Positions 23,776 through 32,215 of a stretch of 64,000 nt of DNA are shown here, in pieces. The notes beneath the pieces are model-generated. The model did not search any database. It had not been told where the DNA came from and worked only from the letters and a program-made list of their open reading frames with translations. Position 1 is the stretch's first letter; every line of letters begins with the position of its first letter. A program made the position numbers and the translations under genes. Location: the NCBI RefSeq assembly GCF_008831155.1, contig NZ_WBKB01000011.1:22155-86154 (forward strand), given 5' to 3'. This DNA is from Gulosibacter chungangensis (GTDB lineage: Bacteria; Actinomycetota; Actinomycetes; Actinomycetales; Microbacteriaceae).

Positions 23776-25508
23776 CGCACAAAGTTCTGGTGGTCGGTAG
23801 TGGCATCGCAGGCCTAACCGCGGCCCGCCACGCTCGCGAAGCTGGTCACGAGGTGACGCTGGTCACCAAGCTCGGTCTCGGCGATGGATGCACGGTCCGG
23901 GCACAGGGCGGAATCGCCGGCGTGGTCTTCCCCGACGACACGGTCGCTTCGCACGTGGCCGACACGATCGTCGCCGGTGCCGGTCACTGCGATCTCGACG
24001 CCGTGCAGGTGCTCTGCGAAAACGGCGGCGACTCGGTGCACGAGCTCGCTGCACAAGGGGTGGTTTTCGACACCGATGAGAACGGTCAGTGGTGCCGCGG
24101 TCTCGAGGGCGCCCACTCGATCGCGCGCATCGTGCACGCCGGCGGCGACGCCACCGGCGCCCGCATCCACGAGGCGCTCGTCGCCGCGGCACGCCGCGAG
24201 GGTGTCCGAATGCTCGAGCACCGCGAGCTGCGTTCGCTCACCGTCCGCGATGGCCGCGTCACCGGCGCCAGCTTCGCGCGAACCGACTCGTTCGCCGAGC
24301 CGGGCCCTTCCTCGGTCGAGCCCACCACCTCGTCCGCCGAGCCTGTCGAGGCGCCTGTTGAGACCTACACCGCCGATGCCGTCATCCTCGCCACCGGCGG
24401 CTACGGCGCCCTCTACCCCTTCACTACAAACCCCGACTCCGCCACCGGCGACGGCATTGTCATCGCAGCGCGAGCGGGAGCAGAAGTGCGGGACCTGGAG
24501 TTCATGCAGTTCCACCCCACCGTGCTCGCGGTAGGGGAGCCGTTCCTTATCTCGGAGGCAGTCCGCGGCGAGGGTGCGAAGCTGATCGACAAAACTGGCC
24601 ACGCCTTCATGCAAGACGTGCACCCGCAAGCCGACCTCGCCCCACGCGACGTCGTAGCCCGCGCCATCGCAGAGAGATCACCTCTCGATACGGCCTCCGG
24701 CCTACTCGAGGACCCGGACCGTTCGCCGAGTAGGAGCGTAGCGACGTATCGAGGCGTCCCTCTCGATACGGCCTCCGGCCTACTCGTGGAACGAGCGCCA
24801 GGCGTCTACCTCGACACCACGCACCTCAGTGCAGACTTCCTGCAATCCCGCTTCCCAACCATCGACGCCGCACTCAAGTCCCGCGGTCTCGACTGGTCCC
24901 GCGACCCGATCCCAGTCCGCCCCGGTGCGCACTTTGCGATGGGCGGCATAGCCACGGACGTCTGGGGACGCACTACGCTCCCCGGCCTCTACGCCGTCGG
25001 CGAGGTCGCCTGCACTGGAGTGCACGGTGCAAACCGTCTCGCGTCAAACTCGCTCCTCGAGGGCGCCGTCTTCGGCAAGCGCGTCGTCGAAGCAATTGGA
25101 ATCGACCTGCCGGTCGACGCTGCTGCTGATTCACCTCTCGATACGGCCTCCGGCCTACTCGAGGAACAACCCCGCTCGCCGAGTAGCGGCGTAGCCGCGT
25201 ATCGAGGCGCCCCCTTCACCCGCACAGCCCTGCAATCGCTCATGTGGGAAAACGTCGGCCTAATCCGCACGACAGACGGCCTCACCGAAGCCCAAACCCA
25301 AATCACCGCCTGGCTGCAAAACGAACAGCCACGCACCATGCAAGACCAAAACCTCCTCGAACTCGCGGCGCTGGTCACACAGTCCGCAATCGATCGACCC
25401 GAGTCCATCGGCGCCCACTTCCTCAGCGACGCGGCAGCCCCGATGCCACCGACTGCCAACATCAACACAGCGGTCAGCACCCAACAAACTTTCGCCCCAA
25501 CCCACTAG
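23772..25508 (+). CDS. nadB: L-aspartate oxidase with two in-frame repeat-derived insertions
   Basis: An FAD enzyme that makes iminoaspartate for NadA. It has VVGSGIAGLTAARHAREAGH, the KLGLGDGCTVRAQGGIAGV loop, LEFMQFHPTVL, the active-site region AHFAMGGIATDVWGRTTLPG and LYAVGEVACTGVHGANRLAS followed by NSLLEGAVFG. Two segments, at about residues 304-342 and 455-480, are translated copies of the dispersed palindromic repeat A; the peptide PLDTASGLL occurs three times. They fall in loops and preserve the frame. A Glu/Pro/Ser-rich stretch near residue 180 is a further insertion. The enzyme is probably still active, because the catalytic segments are intact. Confidence 0.93.
   Translation: MTHKVLVVGSGIAGLTAARHAREAGHEVTLVTKLGLGDGCTVRAQGGIAGVVFPDDTVASHVADTIVAGAGHCDLDAVQVLCENGGDSVHELAAQGVVFDTDENGQWCRGLEGAHSIARIVHAGGDATGARIHEALVAAARREGVRMLEHRELRSLTVRDGRVTGASFARTDSFAEPGPSSVEPTTSSAEPVEAPVETYTADAVILATGGYGALYPFTTNPDSATGDGIVIAARAGAEVRDLEFMQFHPTVLAVGEPFLISEAVRGEGAKLIDKTGHAFMQDVHPQADLAPRDVVARAIAERSPLDTASGLLEDPDRSPSRSVATYRGVPLDTASGLLVERAPGVYLDTTHLSADFLQSRFPTIDAALKSRGLDWSRDPIPVRPGAHFAMGGIATDVWGRTTLPGLYAVGEVACTGVHGANRLASNSLLEGAVFGKRVVEAIGIDLPVDAAADSPLDTASGLLEEQPRSPSSGVAAYRGAPFTRTALQSLMWENVGLIRTTDGLTEAQTQITAWLQNEQPRTMQDQNLLELAALVTQSAIDRPESIGAHFLSDAAAPMPPTANINTAVSTQQTFAPTH
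24682..24796. repeat. Dispersed palindromic repeat (family A), copy 5, inside nadB
   Basis: Contains CTCGATACGGCCTCCGGCC twice in direct orientation and one inverted half GCCGAGTAGGAGCGTAGCG between them. All three are read in the same codon phase by nadB, giving about 38 extra residues. Confidence 0.9.
25135..25210. repeat. Dispersed palindromic repeat (family A), copy 6, inside nadB
   Basis: A single complete unit: CTCGATACGGCCTCCGGCC, a short loop, and the inverted half GCCGAGTAGCGGCGTAGCCG ending CGTATCGAGG. It is in frame with nadB and adds about 25 residues between the FAD domain and the C-terminal helical domain. Confidence 0.9.
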
Positions 25509-25515
25509 GACCTCC

Positions 25516-26367
25516 ATGCTCACCACACCCGAAATCACCCGCGTCATCGACATCGCCCTCGAAGAAGACGCACCCTGGGGCGACCTCACCGCACTCGCAC
25601 TCATCCCCGAAGAAGCGACGGCGAAAGCCGAACTCCGCGCCCGCGAACCCGGCGTCTTCTCCGGCACCGAGGTCTTCACCACGGCGTTCACCCGCACCGA
25701 CCCCACCATCACCACCACGTTCAACATCCAAGACGGCGACCACTTCAACACCGGTGACAAGCTCGCCACCGTCGAAGGCCCAGCCCGCGGAGTCCTCACG
25801 GGGGAGCGGATCGCTCTCAACTTCGTGCAGCGAATGTCCGGCATCGCGACGCTCACCGCCGAATACGTCAAACGAACCATGCACACCAAAGCCCGTATCG
25901 TCGACACCCGCAAAACCACTCCAGGCCTTCGCGCGCTCGAACGCCACGCGGTTCGTTCCGGCGGCGGACACAATCACCGCCGCAACCTCTCGGACGCCGT
26001 GATGGCCAAAGACAACCACCTCGCAGTCCTCCTCAAGCAAGGCCTGAACCTCACCGAGGCAATCCAGCAGGTGCGCAAAAACATCCCACACACCACCCAC
26101 CTCGAGGTCGAAATTGACCACCTCGACCAACTCGACGCGGTCCTCGCGGCGAACGTCGACTCGATCATGCTCGACAACTTCTCGCTCGCAGACCTCCGCG
26201 AGGGAGTCAAACGCATCAACGGCCGCGCGATCGTCGAAGCATCCGGCGGCGTGAACCTCGAGACGGTCCAAGCGATCGCCGAAACCGGCGTCGACGTCAT
26301 CTCGGTCGGCGCGCTCACGCACTCGGCGCGCGCGCTCGACCTCGGCCTCGACATGCACATCTCCTAG
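25516..26367 (+). CDS. nadC: Nicotinate-nucleotide pyrophosphorylase (carboxylating)
   Basis: Converts quinolinate and PRPP to nicotinate mononucleotide. The 283-residue protein has EDAPWGDLTALALIPE, the active-site segments LNFVQRMSGIATLTAEYV, RIVDTRKTTPGLRALERHAV and RSGGGHNHRRNLSDAVMAKD, and the barrel end IVEASGGVNLETVQAIAETG. It lies 7 bp after nadB in the same operon. Confidence 0.97.
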   Translation: MLTTPEITRVIDIALEEDAPWGDLTALALIPEEATAKAELRAREPGVFSGTEVFTTAFTRTDPTITTTFNIQDGDHFNTGDKLATVEGPARGVLTGERIALNFVQRMSGIATLTAEYVKRTMHTKARIVDTRKTTPGLRALERHAVRSGGGHNHRRNLSDAVMAKDNHLAVLLKQGLNLTEAIQQVRKNIPHTTHLEVEIDHLDQLDAVLAANVDSIMLDNFSLADLREGVKRINGRAIVEASGGVNLETVQAIAETGVDVISVGALTHSARALDLGLDMHIS

Positions 26368-26381
26368 ACGGGAGCCCCACC

Positions 26382-27569
26382 ATGAGCACGATCCACGACA
26401 CCCTCCGCTATCTCGATAACGCCGCAACCACCCCCGTGCGTCCCGAGGCGCTCCAGGCAATGCTGCACACCTACGCCACGGTCTACGGCAACCCCTCGAG
26501 TCACCACGAGGTTGGCGAGCAGGCGAAGACCGTGCTCGAGGACGCCCGGGCTCGCGTCGCGCGCATCCTGAACGCCCGCCCGGGCGACGTGGTGTTCACC
26601 TCGGGCGGGACAGAGTCGAATAACCTCGCGCTCAAGGGCATCGCGCTCGGCAACCCGGCGGCGCGGCACGTGGTCACGACCCCGATCGAGCACGATTCGG
26701 TGCTCGAGTCGGTCGATTTTCTGGTGCGGATGCACGGCTACGACGCGACGCATCTCACGGTGGATGCGCAGGGCCTGGTCGATCCGGCCGAGGTCGCCGC
26801 GTCGATCCGAGAGGATACGGCGGTGGTGTCGATCGGCCTCGCCAATAACGAGGTCGGCACGATCCAGCCGATCGCCGAAATTTCCGCCGCGATCAAGACC
26901 CTGAATCGCCCCCGCACGCACCCCGGCAAAGCCTGGCTCCACACCGACGCAGTCCAAGCCGCAGGCTGGCTCCCCCTCGATTTCAAAGCGCTCGGAGCAG
27001 ACGCGCTCACCCTCGCCGGCCACAAGGTCGGCGCCCCGCGCGGCATCGGGCTGGCCGTGATCCGCGGCCGGATCGCGCTCGAGCCGATCCTGCATGGTGG
27101 GGGACAGGAACGTAATCGCCGTTCCGGCACCGAGCAGGTCGCCGGTGCCGTGGCGCTCGCGGTCGCCCTCGAGCTCGCCGAGGCCGAGCGGATGCACTCA
27201 GCAGCGCAGACCGCCGCCGCACTCGAGCAGTTCATCACCGAAGTCCACCACCGGCTCCCTACTGCCCAACTCACCGGTCCCGAACCGGGCGCAACTCGTC
27301 TCCCGAATCTTGCGAGCTTCGTGTTCCCCGGCACGAGCGGCGAAGCGGTCCTCCTCGAACTCGCCCGCCGCGGCGTGATCGCCTCATCAGGTTCCGCCTG
27401 TGCCGCCGGCAGCGACGAGCCCTCGCACGTGCTCACCAACCTCGGTTACGACCGCGAGCTCGCACAAACCTCCGTCCGCTTCACACTCCCGCACCAGGGC
27501 GCCAACCTCAGCGCCCTCCCCGCCGCCCTCGAAGCAGCCGTCACCACCATCGAGCAAACCGGCCGCTGA
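26382..27569 (+). CDS. NifS/IscS-like cysteine desulfurase of the nad operon
   Basis: A 395-residue PLP enzyme of the class V aminotransferase fold. It shows YLDNAATTPVRPEAL, YGNPSSHHEVG, the pyridoxal lysine segment LAGHKVGAPRGIG, HGGGQERNRRSGTEQVAGA and the persulfide Cys in SSGSACAAGSDEPSH. Its place 14 bp after nadC implies that it supplies sulfur for the NadA iron-sulfur cluster, as NifS-like proteins in other nad operons do. It may also serve general tRNA or cluster needs. Confidence 0.93.
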   Translation: MSTIHDTLRYLDNAATTPVRPEALQAMLHTYATVYGNPSSHHEVGEQAKTVLEDARARVARILNARPGDVVFTSGGTESNNLALKGIALGNPAARHVVTTPIEHDSVLESVDFLVRMHGYDATHLTVDAQGLVDPAEVAASIREDTAVVSIGLANNEVGTIQPIAEISAAIKTLNRPRTHPGKAWLHTDAVQAAGWLPLDFKALGADALTLAGHKVGAPRGIGLAVIRGRIALEPILHGGGQERNRRSGTEQVAGAVALAVALELAEAERMHSAAQTAAALEQFITEVHHRLPTAQLTGPEPGATRLPNLASFVFPGTSGEAVLLELARRGVIASSGSACAAGSDEPSHVLTNLGYDRELAQTSVRFTLPHQGANLSALPAALEAAVTTIEQTGR

Positions 27570-27679
27570 ATGAATCGCGCCAGCGATTCGTGTCAAACCA
27601 GCTCAACGTGCACTTCTTTGAAAAAGCAAGCCTGAGAGGTGTGATTCTTGCGAAAAACGTGCAGAACATCCTCATTAGA

Positions 27680-27685
27680 TATAAT
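27680..27685 (+). promoter_or_regulatory. Consensus -10 box for the rloAB pair
   Basis: A perfect TATAAT ends 9 bp before the ATG at 27695, with no recognisable ribosome-binding site between. A transcript starting about 7 nt after the box would be nearly leaderless. No good -35 is visible. Confidence 0.6.
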
Positions 27686-27694
27686 CTATGGATC

Positions 27695-29032
27695 ATGCTC
27701 ATCCTTAGCTTCTCGATTGAGAACCATAAGAGTATCCGGGACCAGCTCGTGCTCGACCTTGTAAAGCCGTCGTTGAAGACGTTGCAGCCGCGCGAGAAGT
27801 CCACTTGGGGCGAGCAGGTGTACGCGATTGCAGGTATCTTTGGGCCCAACGCGTCCGGCAAGTCAGCGATTCTGGATGCTTTCGGTTACTTCTTCACGGC
27901 AATTGCGGAGTCCGCGACAAGTTGGCAGGCACACCCTGTCATGTATCGAGCGCCATTTAAGCTGGAGCTCAGTTCTCTAGAGCGATCGAGTACTTACGAA
28001 CTTGAATTCGTTCATGCCGAACGTCGTTTTGCGTACGGGTTTTCAGTCGATGATGCGGGTATTAGTCGTGAGTGGTTGCGAGATATTCCATCCAGTAGGT
28101 GGCGGACGTTGCTCGACCGGAGTCGAGACCAAAAGCGTCCATATATACATCCTTCGATACCTAAGCTAGGCAATGTTACGGATCGAGAATTGGTGCTGAG
28201 TCGTGCGATTCTGCTCAATCATCCAGTGCTGGGTGCTGTTGGAAAGGACCTCGTTGAATCTTTCGATTCGATGACTGTGAAAGATACCCATCGCGAACGT
28301 CGCCTGTCGTCGATTACTGAGTCTCTGGCCACTGGATCGATTACGTTTGATGACATCGTCACGCTTCTTCAAGTCGCAGATATCGGTGTTGTAGACGTCG
28401 AGATTCAAGAAGACCGTCTGCCAATTGAAGTCCAAGAGGTGTTCAAAGGGTTCCAAGAAGTGATCGCAAGACAGGCTGAATCGGGTGACAGGGCAGAGGG
28501 TCGTGGACACCGGATACAGGTCGATATTGGGCTCGAAGGGTCGGATGCAGTAATTCGCAATTTGACCTTTAAGCACCAGGGGGAAAGTCCGGACAGGCCA
28601 TCCCTCTTTATTCAGGAGGAGAGTGACGGGACCGTTGCTTGGCTGGCGACGATTGTTCCTGCAGTTGAGATACTCCGCAACGGGGGACTTTTCTGCGTAG
28701 ACGAGATCGACGCAAGTTTGCACCCACACTTGGTAGAGGTATTGTTGTCGATTTTTGCGGATCCAGAGATCAACACCAATGGGGCTCAACTTGTGTTCAC
28801 GAGCCACGACGCTTACTTGTTATCGCCATTGAGCGATGTTGAACTCGCTCCTGAACAGGTTTGGTTTACGGAGAAGTCGGGCGCAGGTGTCACGTTGTTG
28901 TCCTCCTTGGCAGATTTCCCACGGCATAGGGACGCAAACGTTGCCAAGCGCTACTTGACTGGTCGGTATGGCGGCACGCCTCGTCTTGCCCCCAGTGGAA
29001 TTGACCGAGTTCTGCGAAGGGAAGACGCTTAG
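27695..29032 (+). CDS. RloA/AbiLi-like AAA ATPase (AAA_15 type)
   Basis: A 445-residue P-loop ATPase of the OLD/AAA_15 class. The N-terminus MLILSFSIENHKSIRDQLVL is typical of this class, the Walker A is GPNASGKS at residues 50-57, and the late motif LFCVDEIDASLHPHLVEVLL (about residues 332-350) includes Walker B and the signature region, followed by LVFTSHDAYLL. It is followed 2 bp later by an RloB-like gene; the two together match RloAB of type I restriction loci and the lactococcal AbiL abortive-infection system. GC content is clearly lower than in the preceding nad operon, suggesting acquisition. Confidence 0.82.
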   Translation: MLILSFSIENHKSIRDQLVLDLVKPSLKTLQPREKSTWGEQVYAIAGIFGPNASGKSAILDAFGYFFTAIAESATSWQAHPVMYRAPFKLELSSLERSSTYELEFVHAERRFAYGFSVDDAGISREWLRDIPSSRWRTLLDRSRDQKRPYIHPSIPKLGNVTDRELVLSRAILLNHPVLGAVGKDLVESFDSMTVKDTHRERRLSSITESLATGSITFDDIVTLLQVADIGVVDVEIQEDRLPIEVQEVFKGFQEVIARQAESGDRAEGRGHRIQVDIGLEGSDAVIRNLTFKHQGESPDRPSLFIQEESDGTVAWLATIVPAVEILRNGGLFCVDEIDASLHPHLVEVLLSIFADPEINTNGAQLVFTSHDAYLLSPLSDVELAPEQVWFTEKSGAGVTLLSSLADFPRHRDANVAKRYLTGRYGGTPRLAPSGIDRVLRREDA

Positions 29033-29034
29033 GA

Positions 29035-29634
29035 ATGGCCCGCCGTAAAGGCGCAAGACGCCCCAAACGTAACTTGAATCGACGAGGGTTGGTGGTTACC
29101 GAAGGAACTGTTACTGAACCCACCTACATCGAGCGACTTAATCAAGTCCTCCGAGATAGCGGTGTGTCGATATCGGTTACTTCGGTGCCTGTGGGGCGGG
29201 ATCCGGTGTCCGTTGTCAGAAAAGCCGCTGAGAAGCGGCGCGACGCCGAGAAACGGGACAAAGCGTATGACTGGACTGTCTGTCTCGTAGACCACGATAA
29301 TCACGCCAATCTGACCGATGCAGTCAAGCTTGCGGAGAAGGAGAGGATTGACCTCCTCGTTTCCAATGTGAGTTTCGAGGTGTGGTTGCTATGGCACGTG
29401 ACAGATGTCCGGGCGCATCAATCGGCTTCGATGCTTGAAAATCTTGTCCGCAAGCATGAGGTTGTGACTAAGAAGCATCTACCCCTCAACTTCCCCATTC
29501 ACGCGTACCTGGAGGCGTACCAAATTGCTCGGGCAGTTGATCCTGATTTAGCAGCGGGACGTGTTGGCCCTAACCCATCATCAGCGATGCCGGTCCTGAT
29601 TGATCTCATGTCCAGCGCATCAAAGCGCAGCTAG
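29035..29634 (+). CDS. RloB/AbiLii-like protein
   Basis: A 199-residue basic-N-terminus protein (MARRKGARRPKRNLNRRGLV) with the RloB features VVTEGTVTEPTYIERL, the acidic strand WTVCLVDHDNHANLTDAV and SNVSFEVWLLWHVTDV, a toprim-like pattern of acidic residues that could bind metal in a nuclease. It starts 2 bp after the ATPase stop, so the two are co-translated. The pair is a probable phage-defence module in which RloB is the likely effector; that role is inferred from the AbiL relationship. Confidence 0.8.
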   Translation: MARRKGARRPKRNLNRRGLVVTEGTVTEPTYIERLNQVLRDSGVSISVTSVPVGRDPVSVVRKAAEKRRDAEKRDKAYDWTVCLVDHDNHANLTDAVKLAEKERIDLLVSNVSFEVWLLWHVTDVRAHQSASMLENLVRKHEVVTKKHLPLNFPIHAYLEAYQIARAVDPDLAAGRVGPNPSSAMPVLIDLMSSASKRS

Positions 29635-29789
29635 CAATCGTCAGTCGAAATCGCAGACCCAACGGTTGTTCGGTTTCTTCAATGTCCGCTTTCGCCAAAT
29701 CGCATGCGCATTCACATTGCTGAAAGTGAACGCTCGACCACGTCGTCAGGCTCAGCCACCTCAGACCAGCTCGCACGCACAATACCTAT

Positions 29790-30977
29790 ATGCATCCCGC
29801 CCAGCGAAGCGCCGCCGCCAGCAACCACAGCAGCACCAACACCAAAACCAAGCGCTCCCTGCTCCACCGGCTCTTCAACCGCAGCAGCTCAGCGAGAAGC
29901 CGCCCGAGCACCCCACCTCAACCCACCTGGCCGCATCCACCCCTGCTCGACATCGCGCGCCAAACCGCTGACCTCCCGCCGCAGCGAATCCGCGAGCGTA
30001 AAACGAACTGGCTGCTCATTGCACTTGCCGTCCTCGCGCTCGCCGCAGTACCCGCCAGCATCACGCTCGCGGGCAGGAGCGAGGGGGAACCCGCAGAGGA
30101 TTGGTGGGTACTCGGTGCCATCCTGAGCGCAGGCGCCGCCTTCGTATGTATCAATTTCGGCATCGGACCGACCGGCACACATTTCCTCGCCCGGAAGGCC
30201 CGCGCAATCCGCAGTCCGACAATGGTGATCGCGGTGATCCTCGCGGGCCTACTCACGCTGTTTGCCACGGTGGTCGCTCTGGGTGCGGCGATGGATCCTG
30301 ACGACCCCGAGTTCGTTGACTACATCGAGTTCGCGGTCATGCTGTTCGGCATGGCCCTACTGCTGACGCTCTTCGCGGAGTTGCTCGTCGCCCCGCCGCT
30401 CACGGTCCGCCCGAACCAGAGGCCAGGCCATTGGGTGCTGAACTGGACGGCCTGGTACTTCGGTGCGTTCGCGGTGTCGGCCACGGCCGGAGCGGTCACC
30501 GTGCTCGTGCAAGCGCGTGATGATCAGGGCACGTCGTTGGTGCTGCAGCTGATAGTGAGCCTGTTGATTCCGCTTTCGTGGATTCCGGTTCGCTGGGCTG
30601 GCCGTCGCCCGGCCCGGTATCGGGATGCGCGCCCCGAGATCGCGTCCCAGCTCATGCGGCTGAGTTCAGCGGCGCAGCTGGCCCGGGCGGATGCGCAGGT
30701 CGCCGAGATCACGCACCTCGCCGACGAGGTGTCCACGCTTCGCGCCACGCTACGCAAGTTCCGCGACGAGAGCCCGCTCGCGACTCGCTCGGGCGCCGAC
30801 ACCAAGTTGCTCGAGCTCCTCGACGTGGTCGAGTTCCGCCTCCGCGGCCGAACTCCACAAAGCAAGTTCACCCTGAACTACCCGCAAGAGCTCGCCCCGA
30901 TCCTCGCCGCGCCTCCCGCAGAGCTTGCCCACGCCGTCGAGACCCTCTACAACGCGCTCCTTAAACAGGTGCAATAA
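29790..30977 (+). CDS. Hypothetical multi-pass membrane protein
   Basis: I do not recognise this 395-residue protein. The first 65 residues are Ser/Pro/Arg-rich. Hydrophobic segments lie at about residues 73-95 (WLLIALAVLALAAVPASITL), 105-125, 142-165, 178-198, 215-238 and 248-268. A cytoplasmic tail of about 120 residues follows, with a probable coiled coil at AEITHLADEVSTLRATLRKF and a loop ending KFTLNYPQELAPIL. The start is uncertain, since no strong ribosome-binding site precedes ATG 29790 and a later start would remove only the disordered part. It lies between the RloAB pair and a toxin-antitoxin pair. Confidence 0.65.
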   Translation: MHPAQRSAAASNHSSTNTKTKRSLLHRLFNRSSSARSRPSTPPQPTWPHPPLLDIARQTADLPPQRIRERKTNWLLIALAVLALAAVPASITLAGRSEGEPAEDWWVLGAILSAGAAFVCINFGIGPTGTHFLARKARAIRSPTMVIAVILAGLLTLFATVVALGAAMDPDDPEFVDYIEFAVMLFGMALLLTLFAELLVAPPLTVRPNQRPGHWVLNWTAWYFGAFAVSATAGAVTVLVQARDDQGTSLVLQLIVSLLIPLSWIPVRWAGRRPARYRDARPEIASQLMRLSSAAQLARADAQVAEITHLADEVSTLRATLRKFRDESPLATRSGADTKLLELLDVVEFRLRGRTPQSKFTLNYPQELAPILAAPPAELAHAVETLYNALLKQVQ

Positions 30978-30995
30978 CACCGCTTCCGCCTCTAC

Positions 30996-31565
30996 CTACC
31001 CATTACTCAATTCAGCACGAACGCGCGCAGCAAACTCAGGTGCCCCCGATCGTGAAAGTCGTTCAAGTAATTCGTCGATTGCGACGGGTGGGTTCGTCAT
31101 TGCTTCAGTCTGTTCCGTGATGACGCGCAGGCACCTAGACGGATTGAAATGGAACTGGTCCAGCAAAAAATCATCAAGCCGTACTGCCGTCATGCCGAAC
31201 ATACGCAAAGTCTCGTCTGGGAAGTCTTTGGTGTTCTGGGTGACGATCACGTCTGCTCGGCCGAGTATGGCGGCTGCGACAACATGTCGGTCATCTGGGT
31301 CAGGGAGCGTGACGCTTTGCTGGATCGTCTCCCACCCTTCGACCGATGCGTCTTCGAAGGCATTGTTCATTGATCGAAAACGGCTTTGAAAGCGACTCTT
31401 GTCGATATTGGGATGGATGCGCTCTAGCGCGGTTTGCGCCTCATCAATTACGCGGGGTGACCACAATGGTCTGAACGCGCCATTGTCGGCAAGTCGCAAT
31501 AGCGTGTCGCAAGTCACTACTGGAACCAGGACGTTGGCGTCTAGAAACGCGCTAAACAACCCCAC
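30996..31565 (-). CDS. PIN-domain protein (VapC-like toxin)
   Basis: A 189-residue putative RNase of the PIN fold. The N-terminal FSAFLDANVLVPVVTCDTLL holds the first acidic residue, SPRVIDEAQTAL the second region, and LPDPDDRHVVAAAILGRADV with VIVTQNTKDFPDETL the last two acidic positions. It starts 3 bp after the stop of an HTH gene on the same strand, the usual antitoxin-then-toxin order. It is longer than most VapC toxins, with a C-terminal 50-residue helical extension. Confidence 0.82.
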   Translation of the reverse strand: MGLFSAFLDANVLVPVVTCDTLLRLADNGAFRPLWSPRVIDEAQTALERIHPNIDKSRFQSRFRSMNNAFEDASVEGWETIQQSVTLPDPDDRHVVAAAILGRADVIVTQNTKDFPDETLRMFGMTAVRLDDFLLDQFHFNPSRCLRVITEQTEAMTNPPVAIDELLERLSRSGAPEFAARVRAELSNG

Positions 31566-31568
31566 TGC

Positions 31569-32075
31569 TTACGACTTTCTGGCCTGTTTCAAAGCGTCGC
31601 GATAGGTCTCTGCGTCTACGTCGTAGAGACCATCTTCTTGAGCCTGTCGTGTGAGTTCGTTCAACCGGTGTCGTCGCTCAGCGCGTTTTCGGTCGCGGTA
31701 CGCCAAGACGTCGTTAAGGCGTAGGCGACGGTGCCTTGATTCACCGAGGCGCTCGTAAGGGAGCTCGTGTTCGTCCAGAAGACGGATAAGTGTGTTTCGG
31801 CTAATCCCGAGAATGTTTGCAGCTTGTTGCGTGGTCAGTTGTCGGTCAACTCGTTCGATGCTAACTGATTCGCCACGTTGCATTGCGCTCGCCACTTGCC
31901 GAAGGACTTCATAAATAGGAAGTGGCAGCGGCAATTGTTCACCGTCTGGACCGAGCAGAACCGCGGGTGCTGAATGACTTTCTAAAAAACGTGACAGTTC
32001 AAGCAGCTCATTGAGGTCGGCCGGTGGATTCACTACGGGGGAGCCGTTGCTCGTCGGATGATTGCTTGCATTCAT
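31569..32075 (-). CDS. Excisionase-type HTH antitoxin
   Basis: A 168-residue partner of the PIN protein. The DNA-binding part is LTTQQAANILGISRNTLIRL then LDEHELPYERLGESRHRRLR, a MerR/excisionase-like winged helix at about residues 80-125. Residues 1-70 are variable, and the C-terminal AERRHRLNELTRQAQEDGLY region is probably the toxin-binding helix. It likely represses its own promoter, as this class does. Confidence 0.82.
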   Translation of the reverse strand: MNASNHPTSNGSPVVNPPADLNELLELSRFLESHSAPAVLLGPDGEQLPLPLPIYEVLRQVASAMQRGESVSIERVDRQLTTQQAANILGISRNTLIRLLDEHELPYERLGESRHRRLRLNDVLAYRDRKRAERRHRLNELTRQAQEDGLYDVDAETYRDALKQARKS

Positions 32076-32215
32076 GTCCTAATTATCGCCCAATTCGTGC
32101 AAAACGTCCATATCGTCAGCATTACCTCAAGTCGAATTCACACAACCCCCAGCCTCCCGCGGTAAACCAGCTCAACAGCTCCTTCCGGCTACGAGTATCA
32201 AAGGCTCACACCCCC

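Noticed and set aside
23772..25508. nadB as a pseudogene because of the odd insertions
   Set aside because: Both insertions keep the frame, lie in loops, and all catalytic and FAD segments remain; the operon is otherwise intact.
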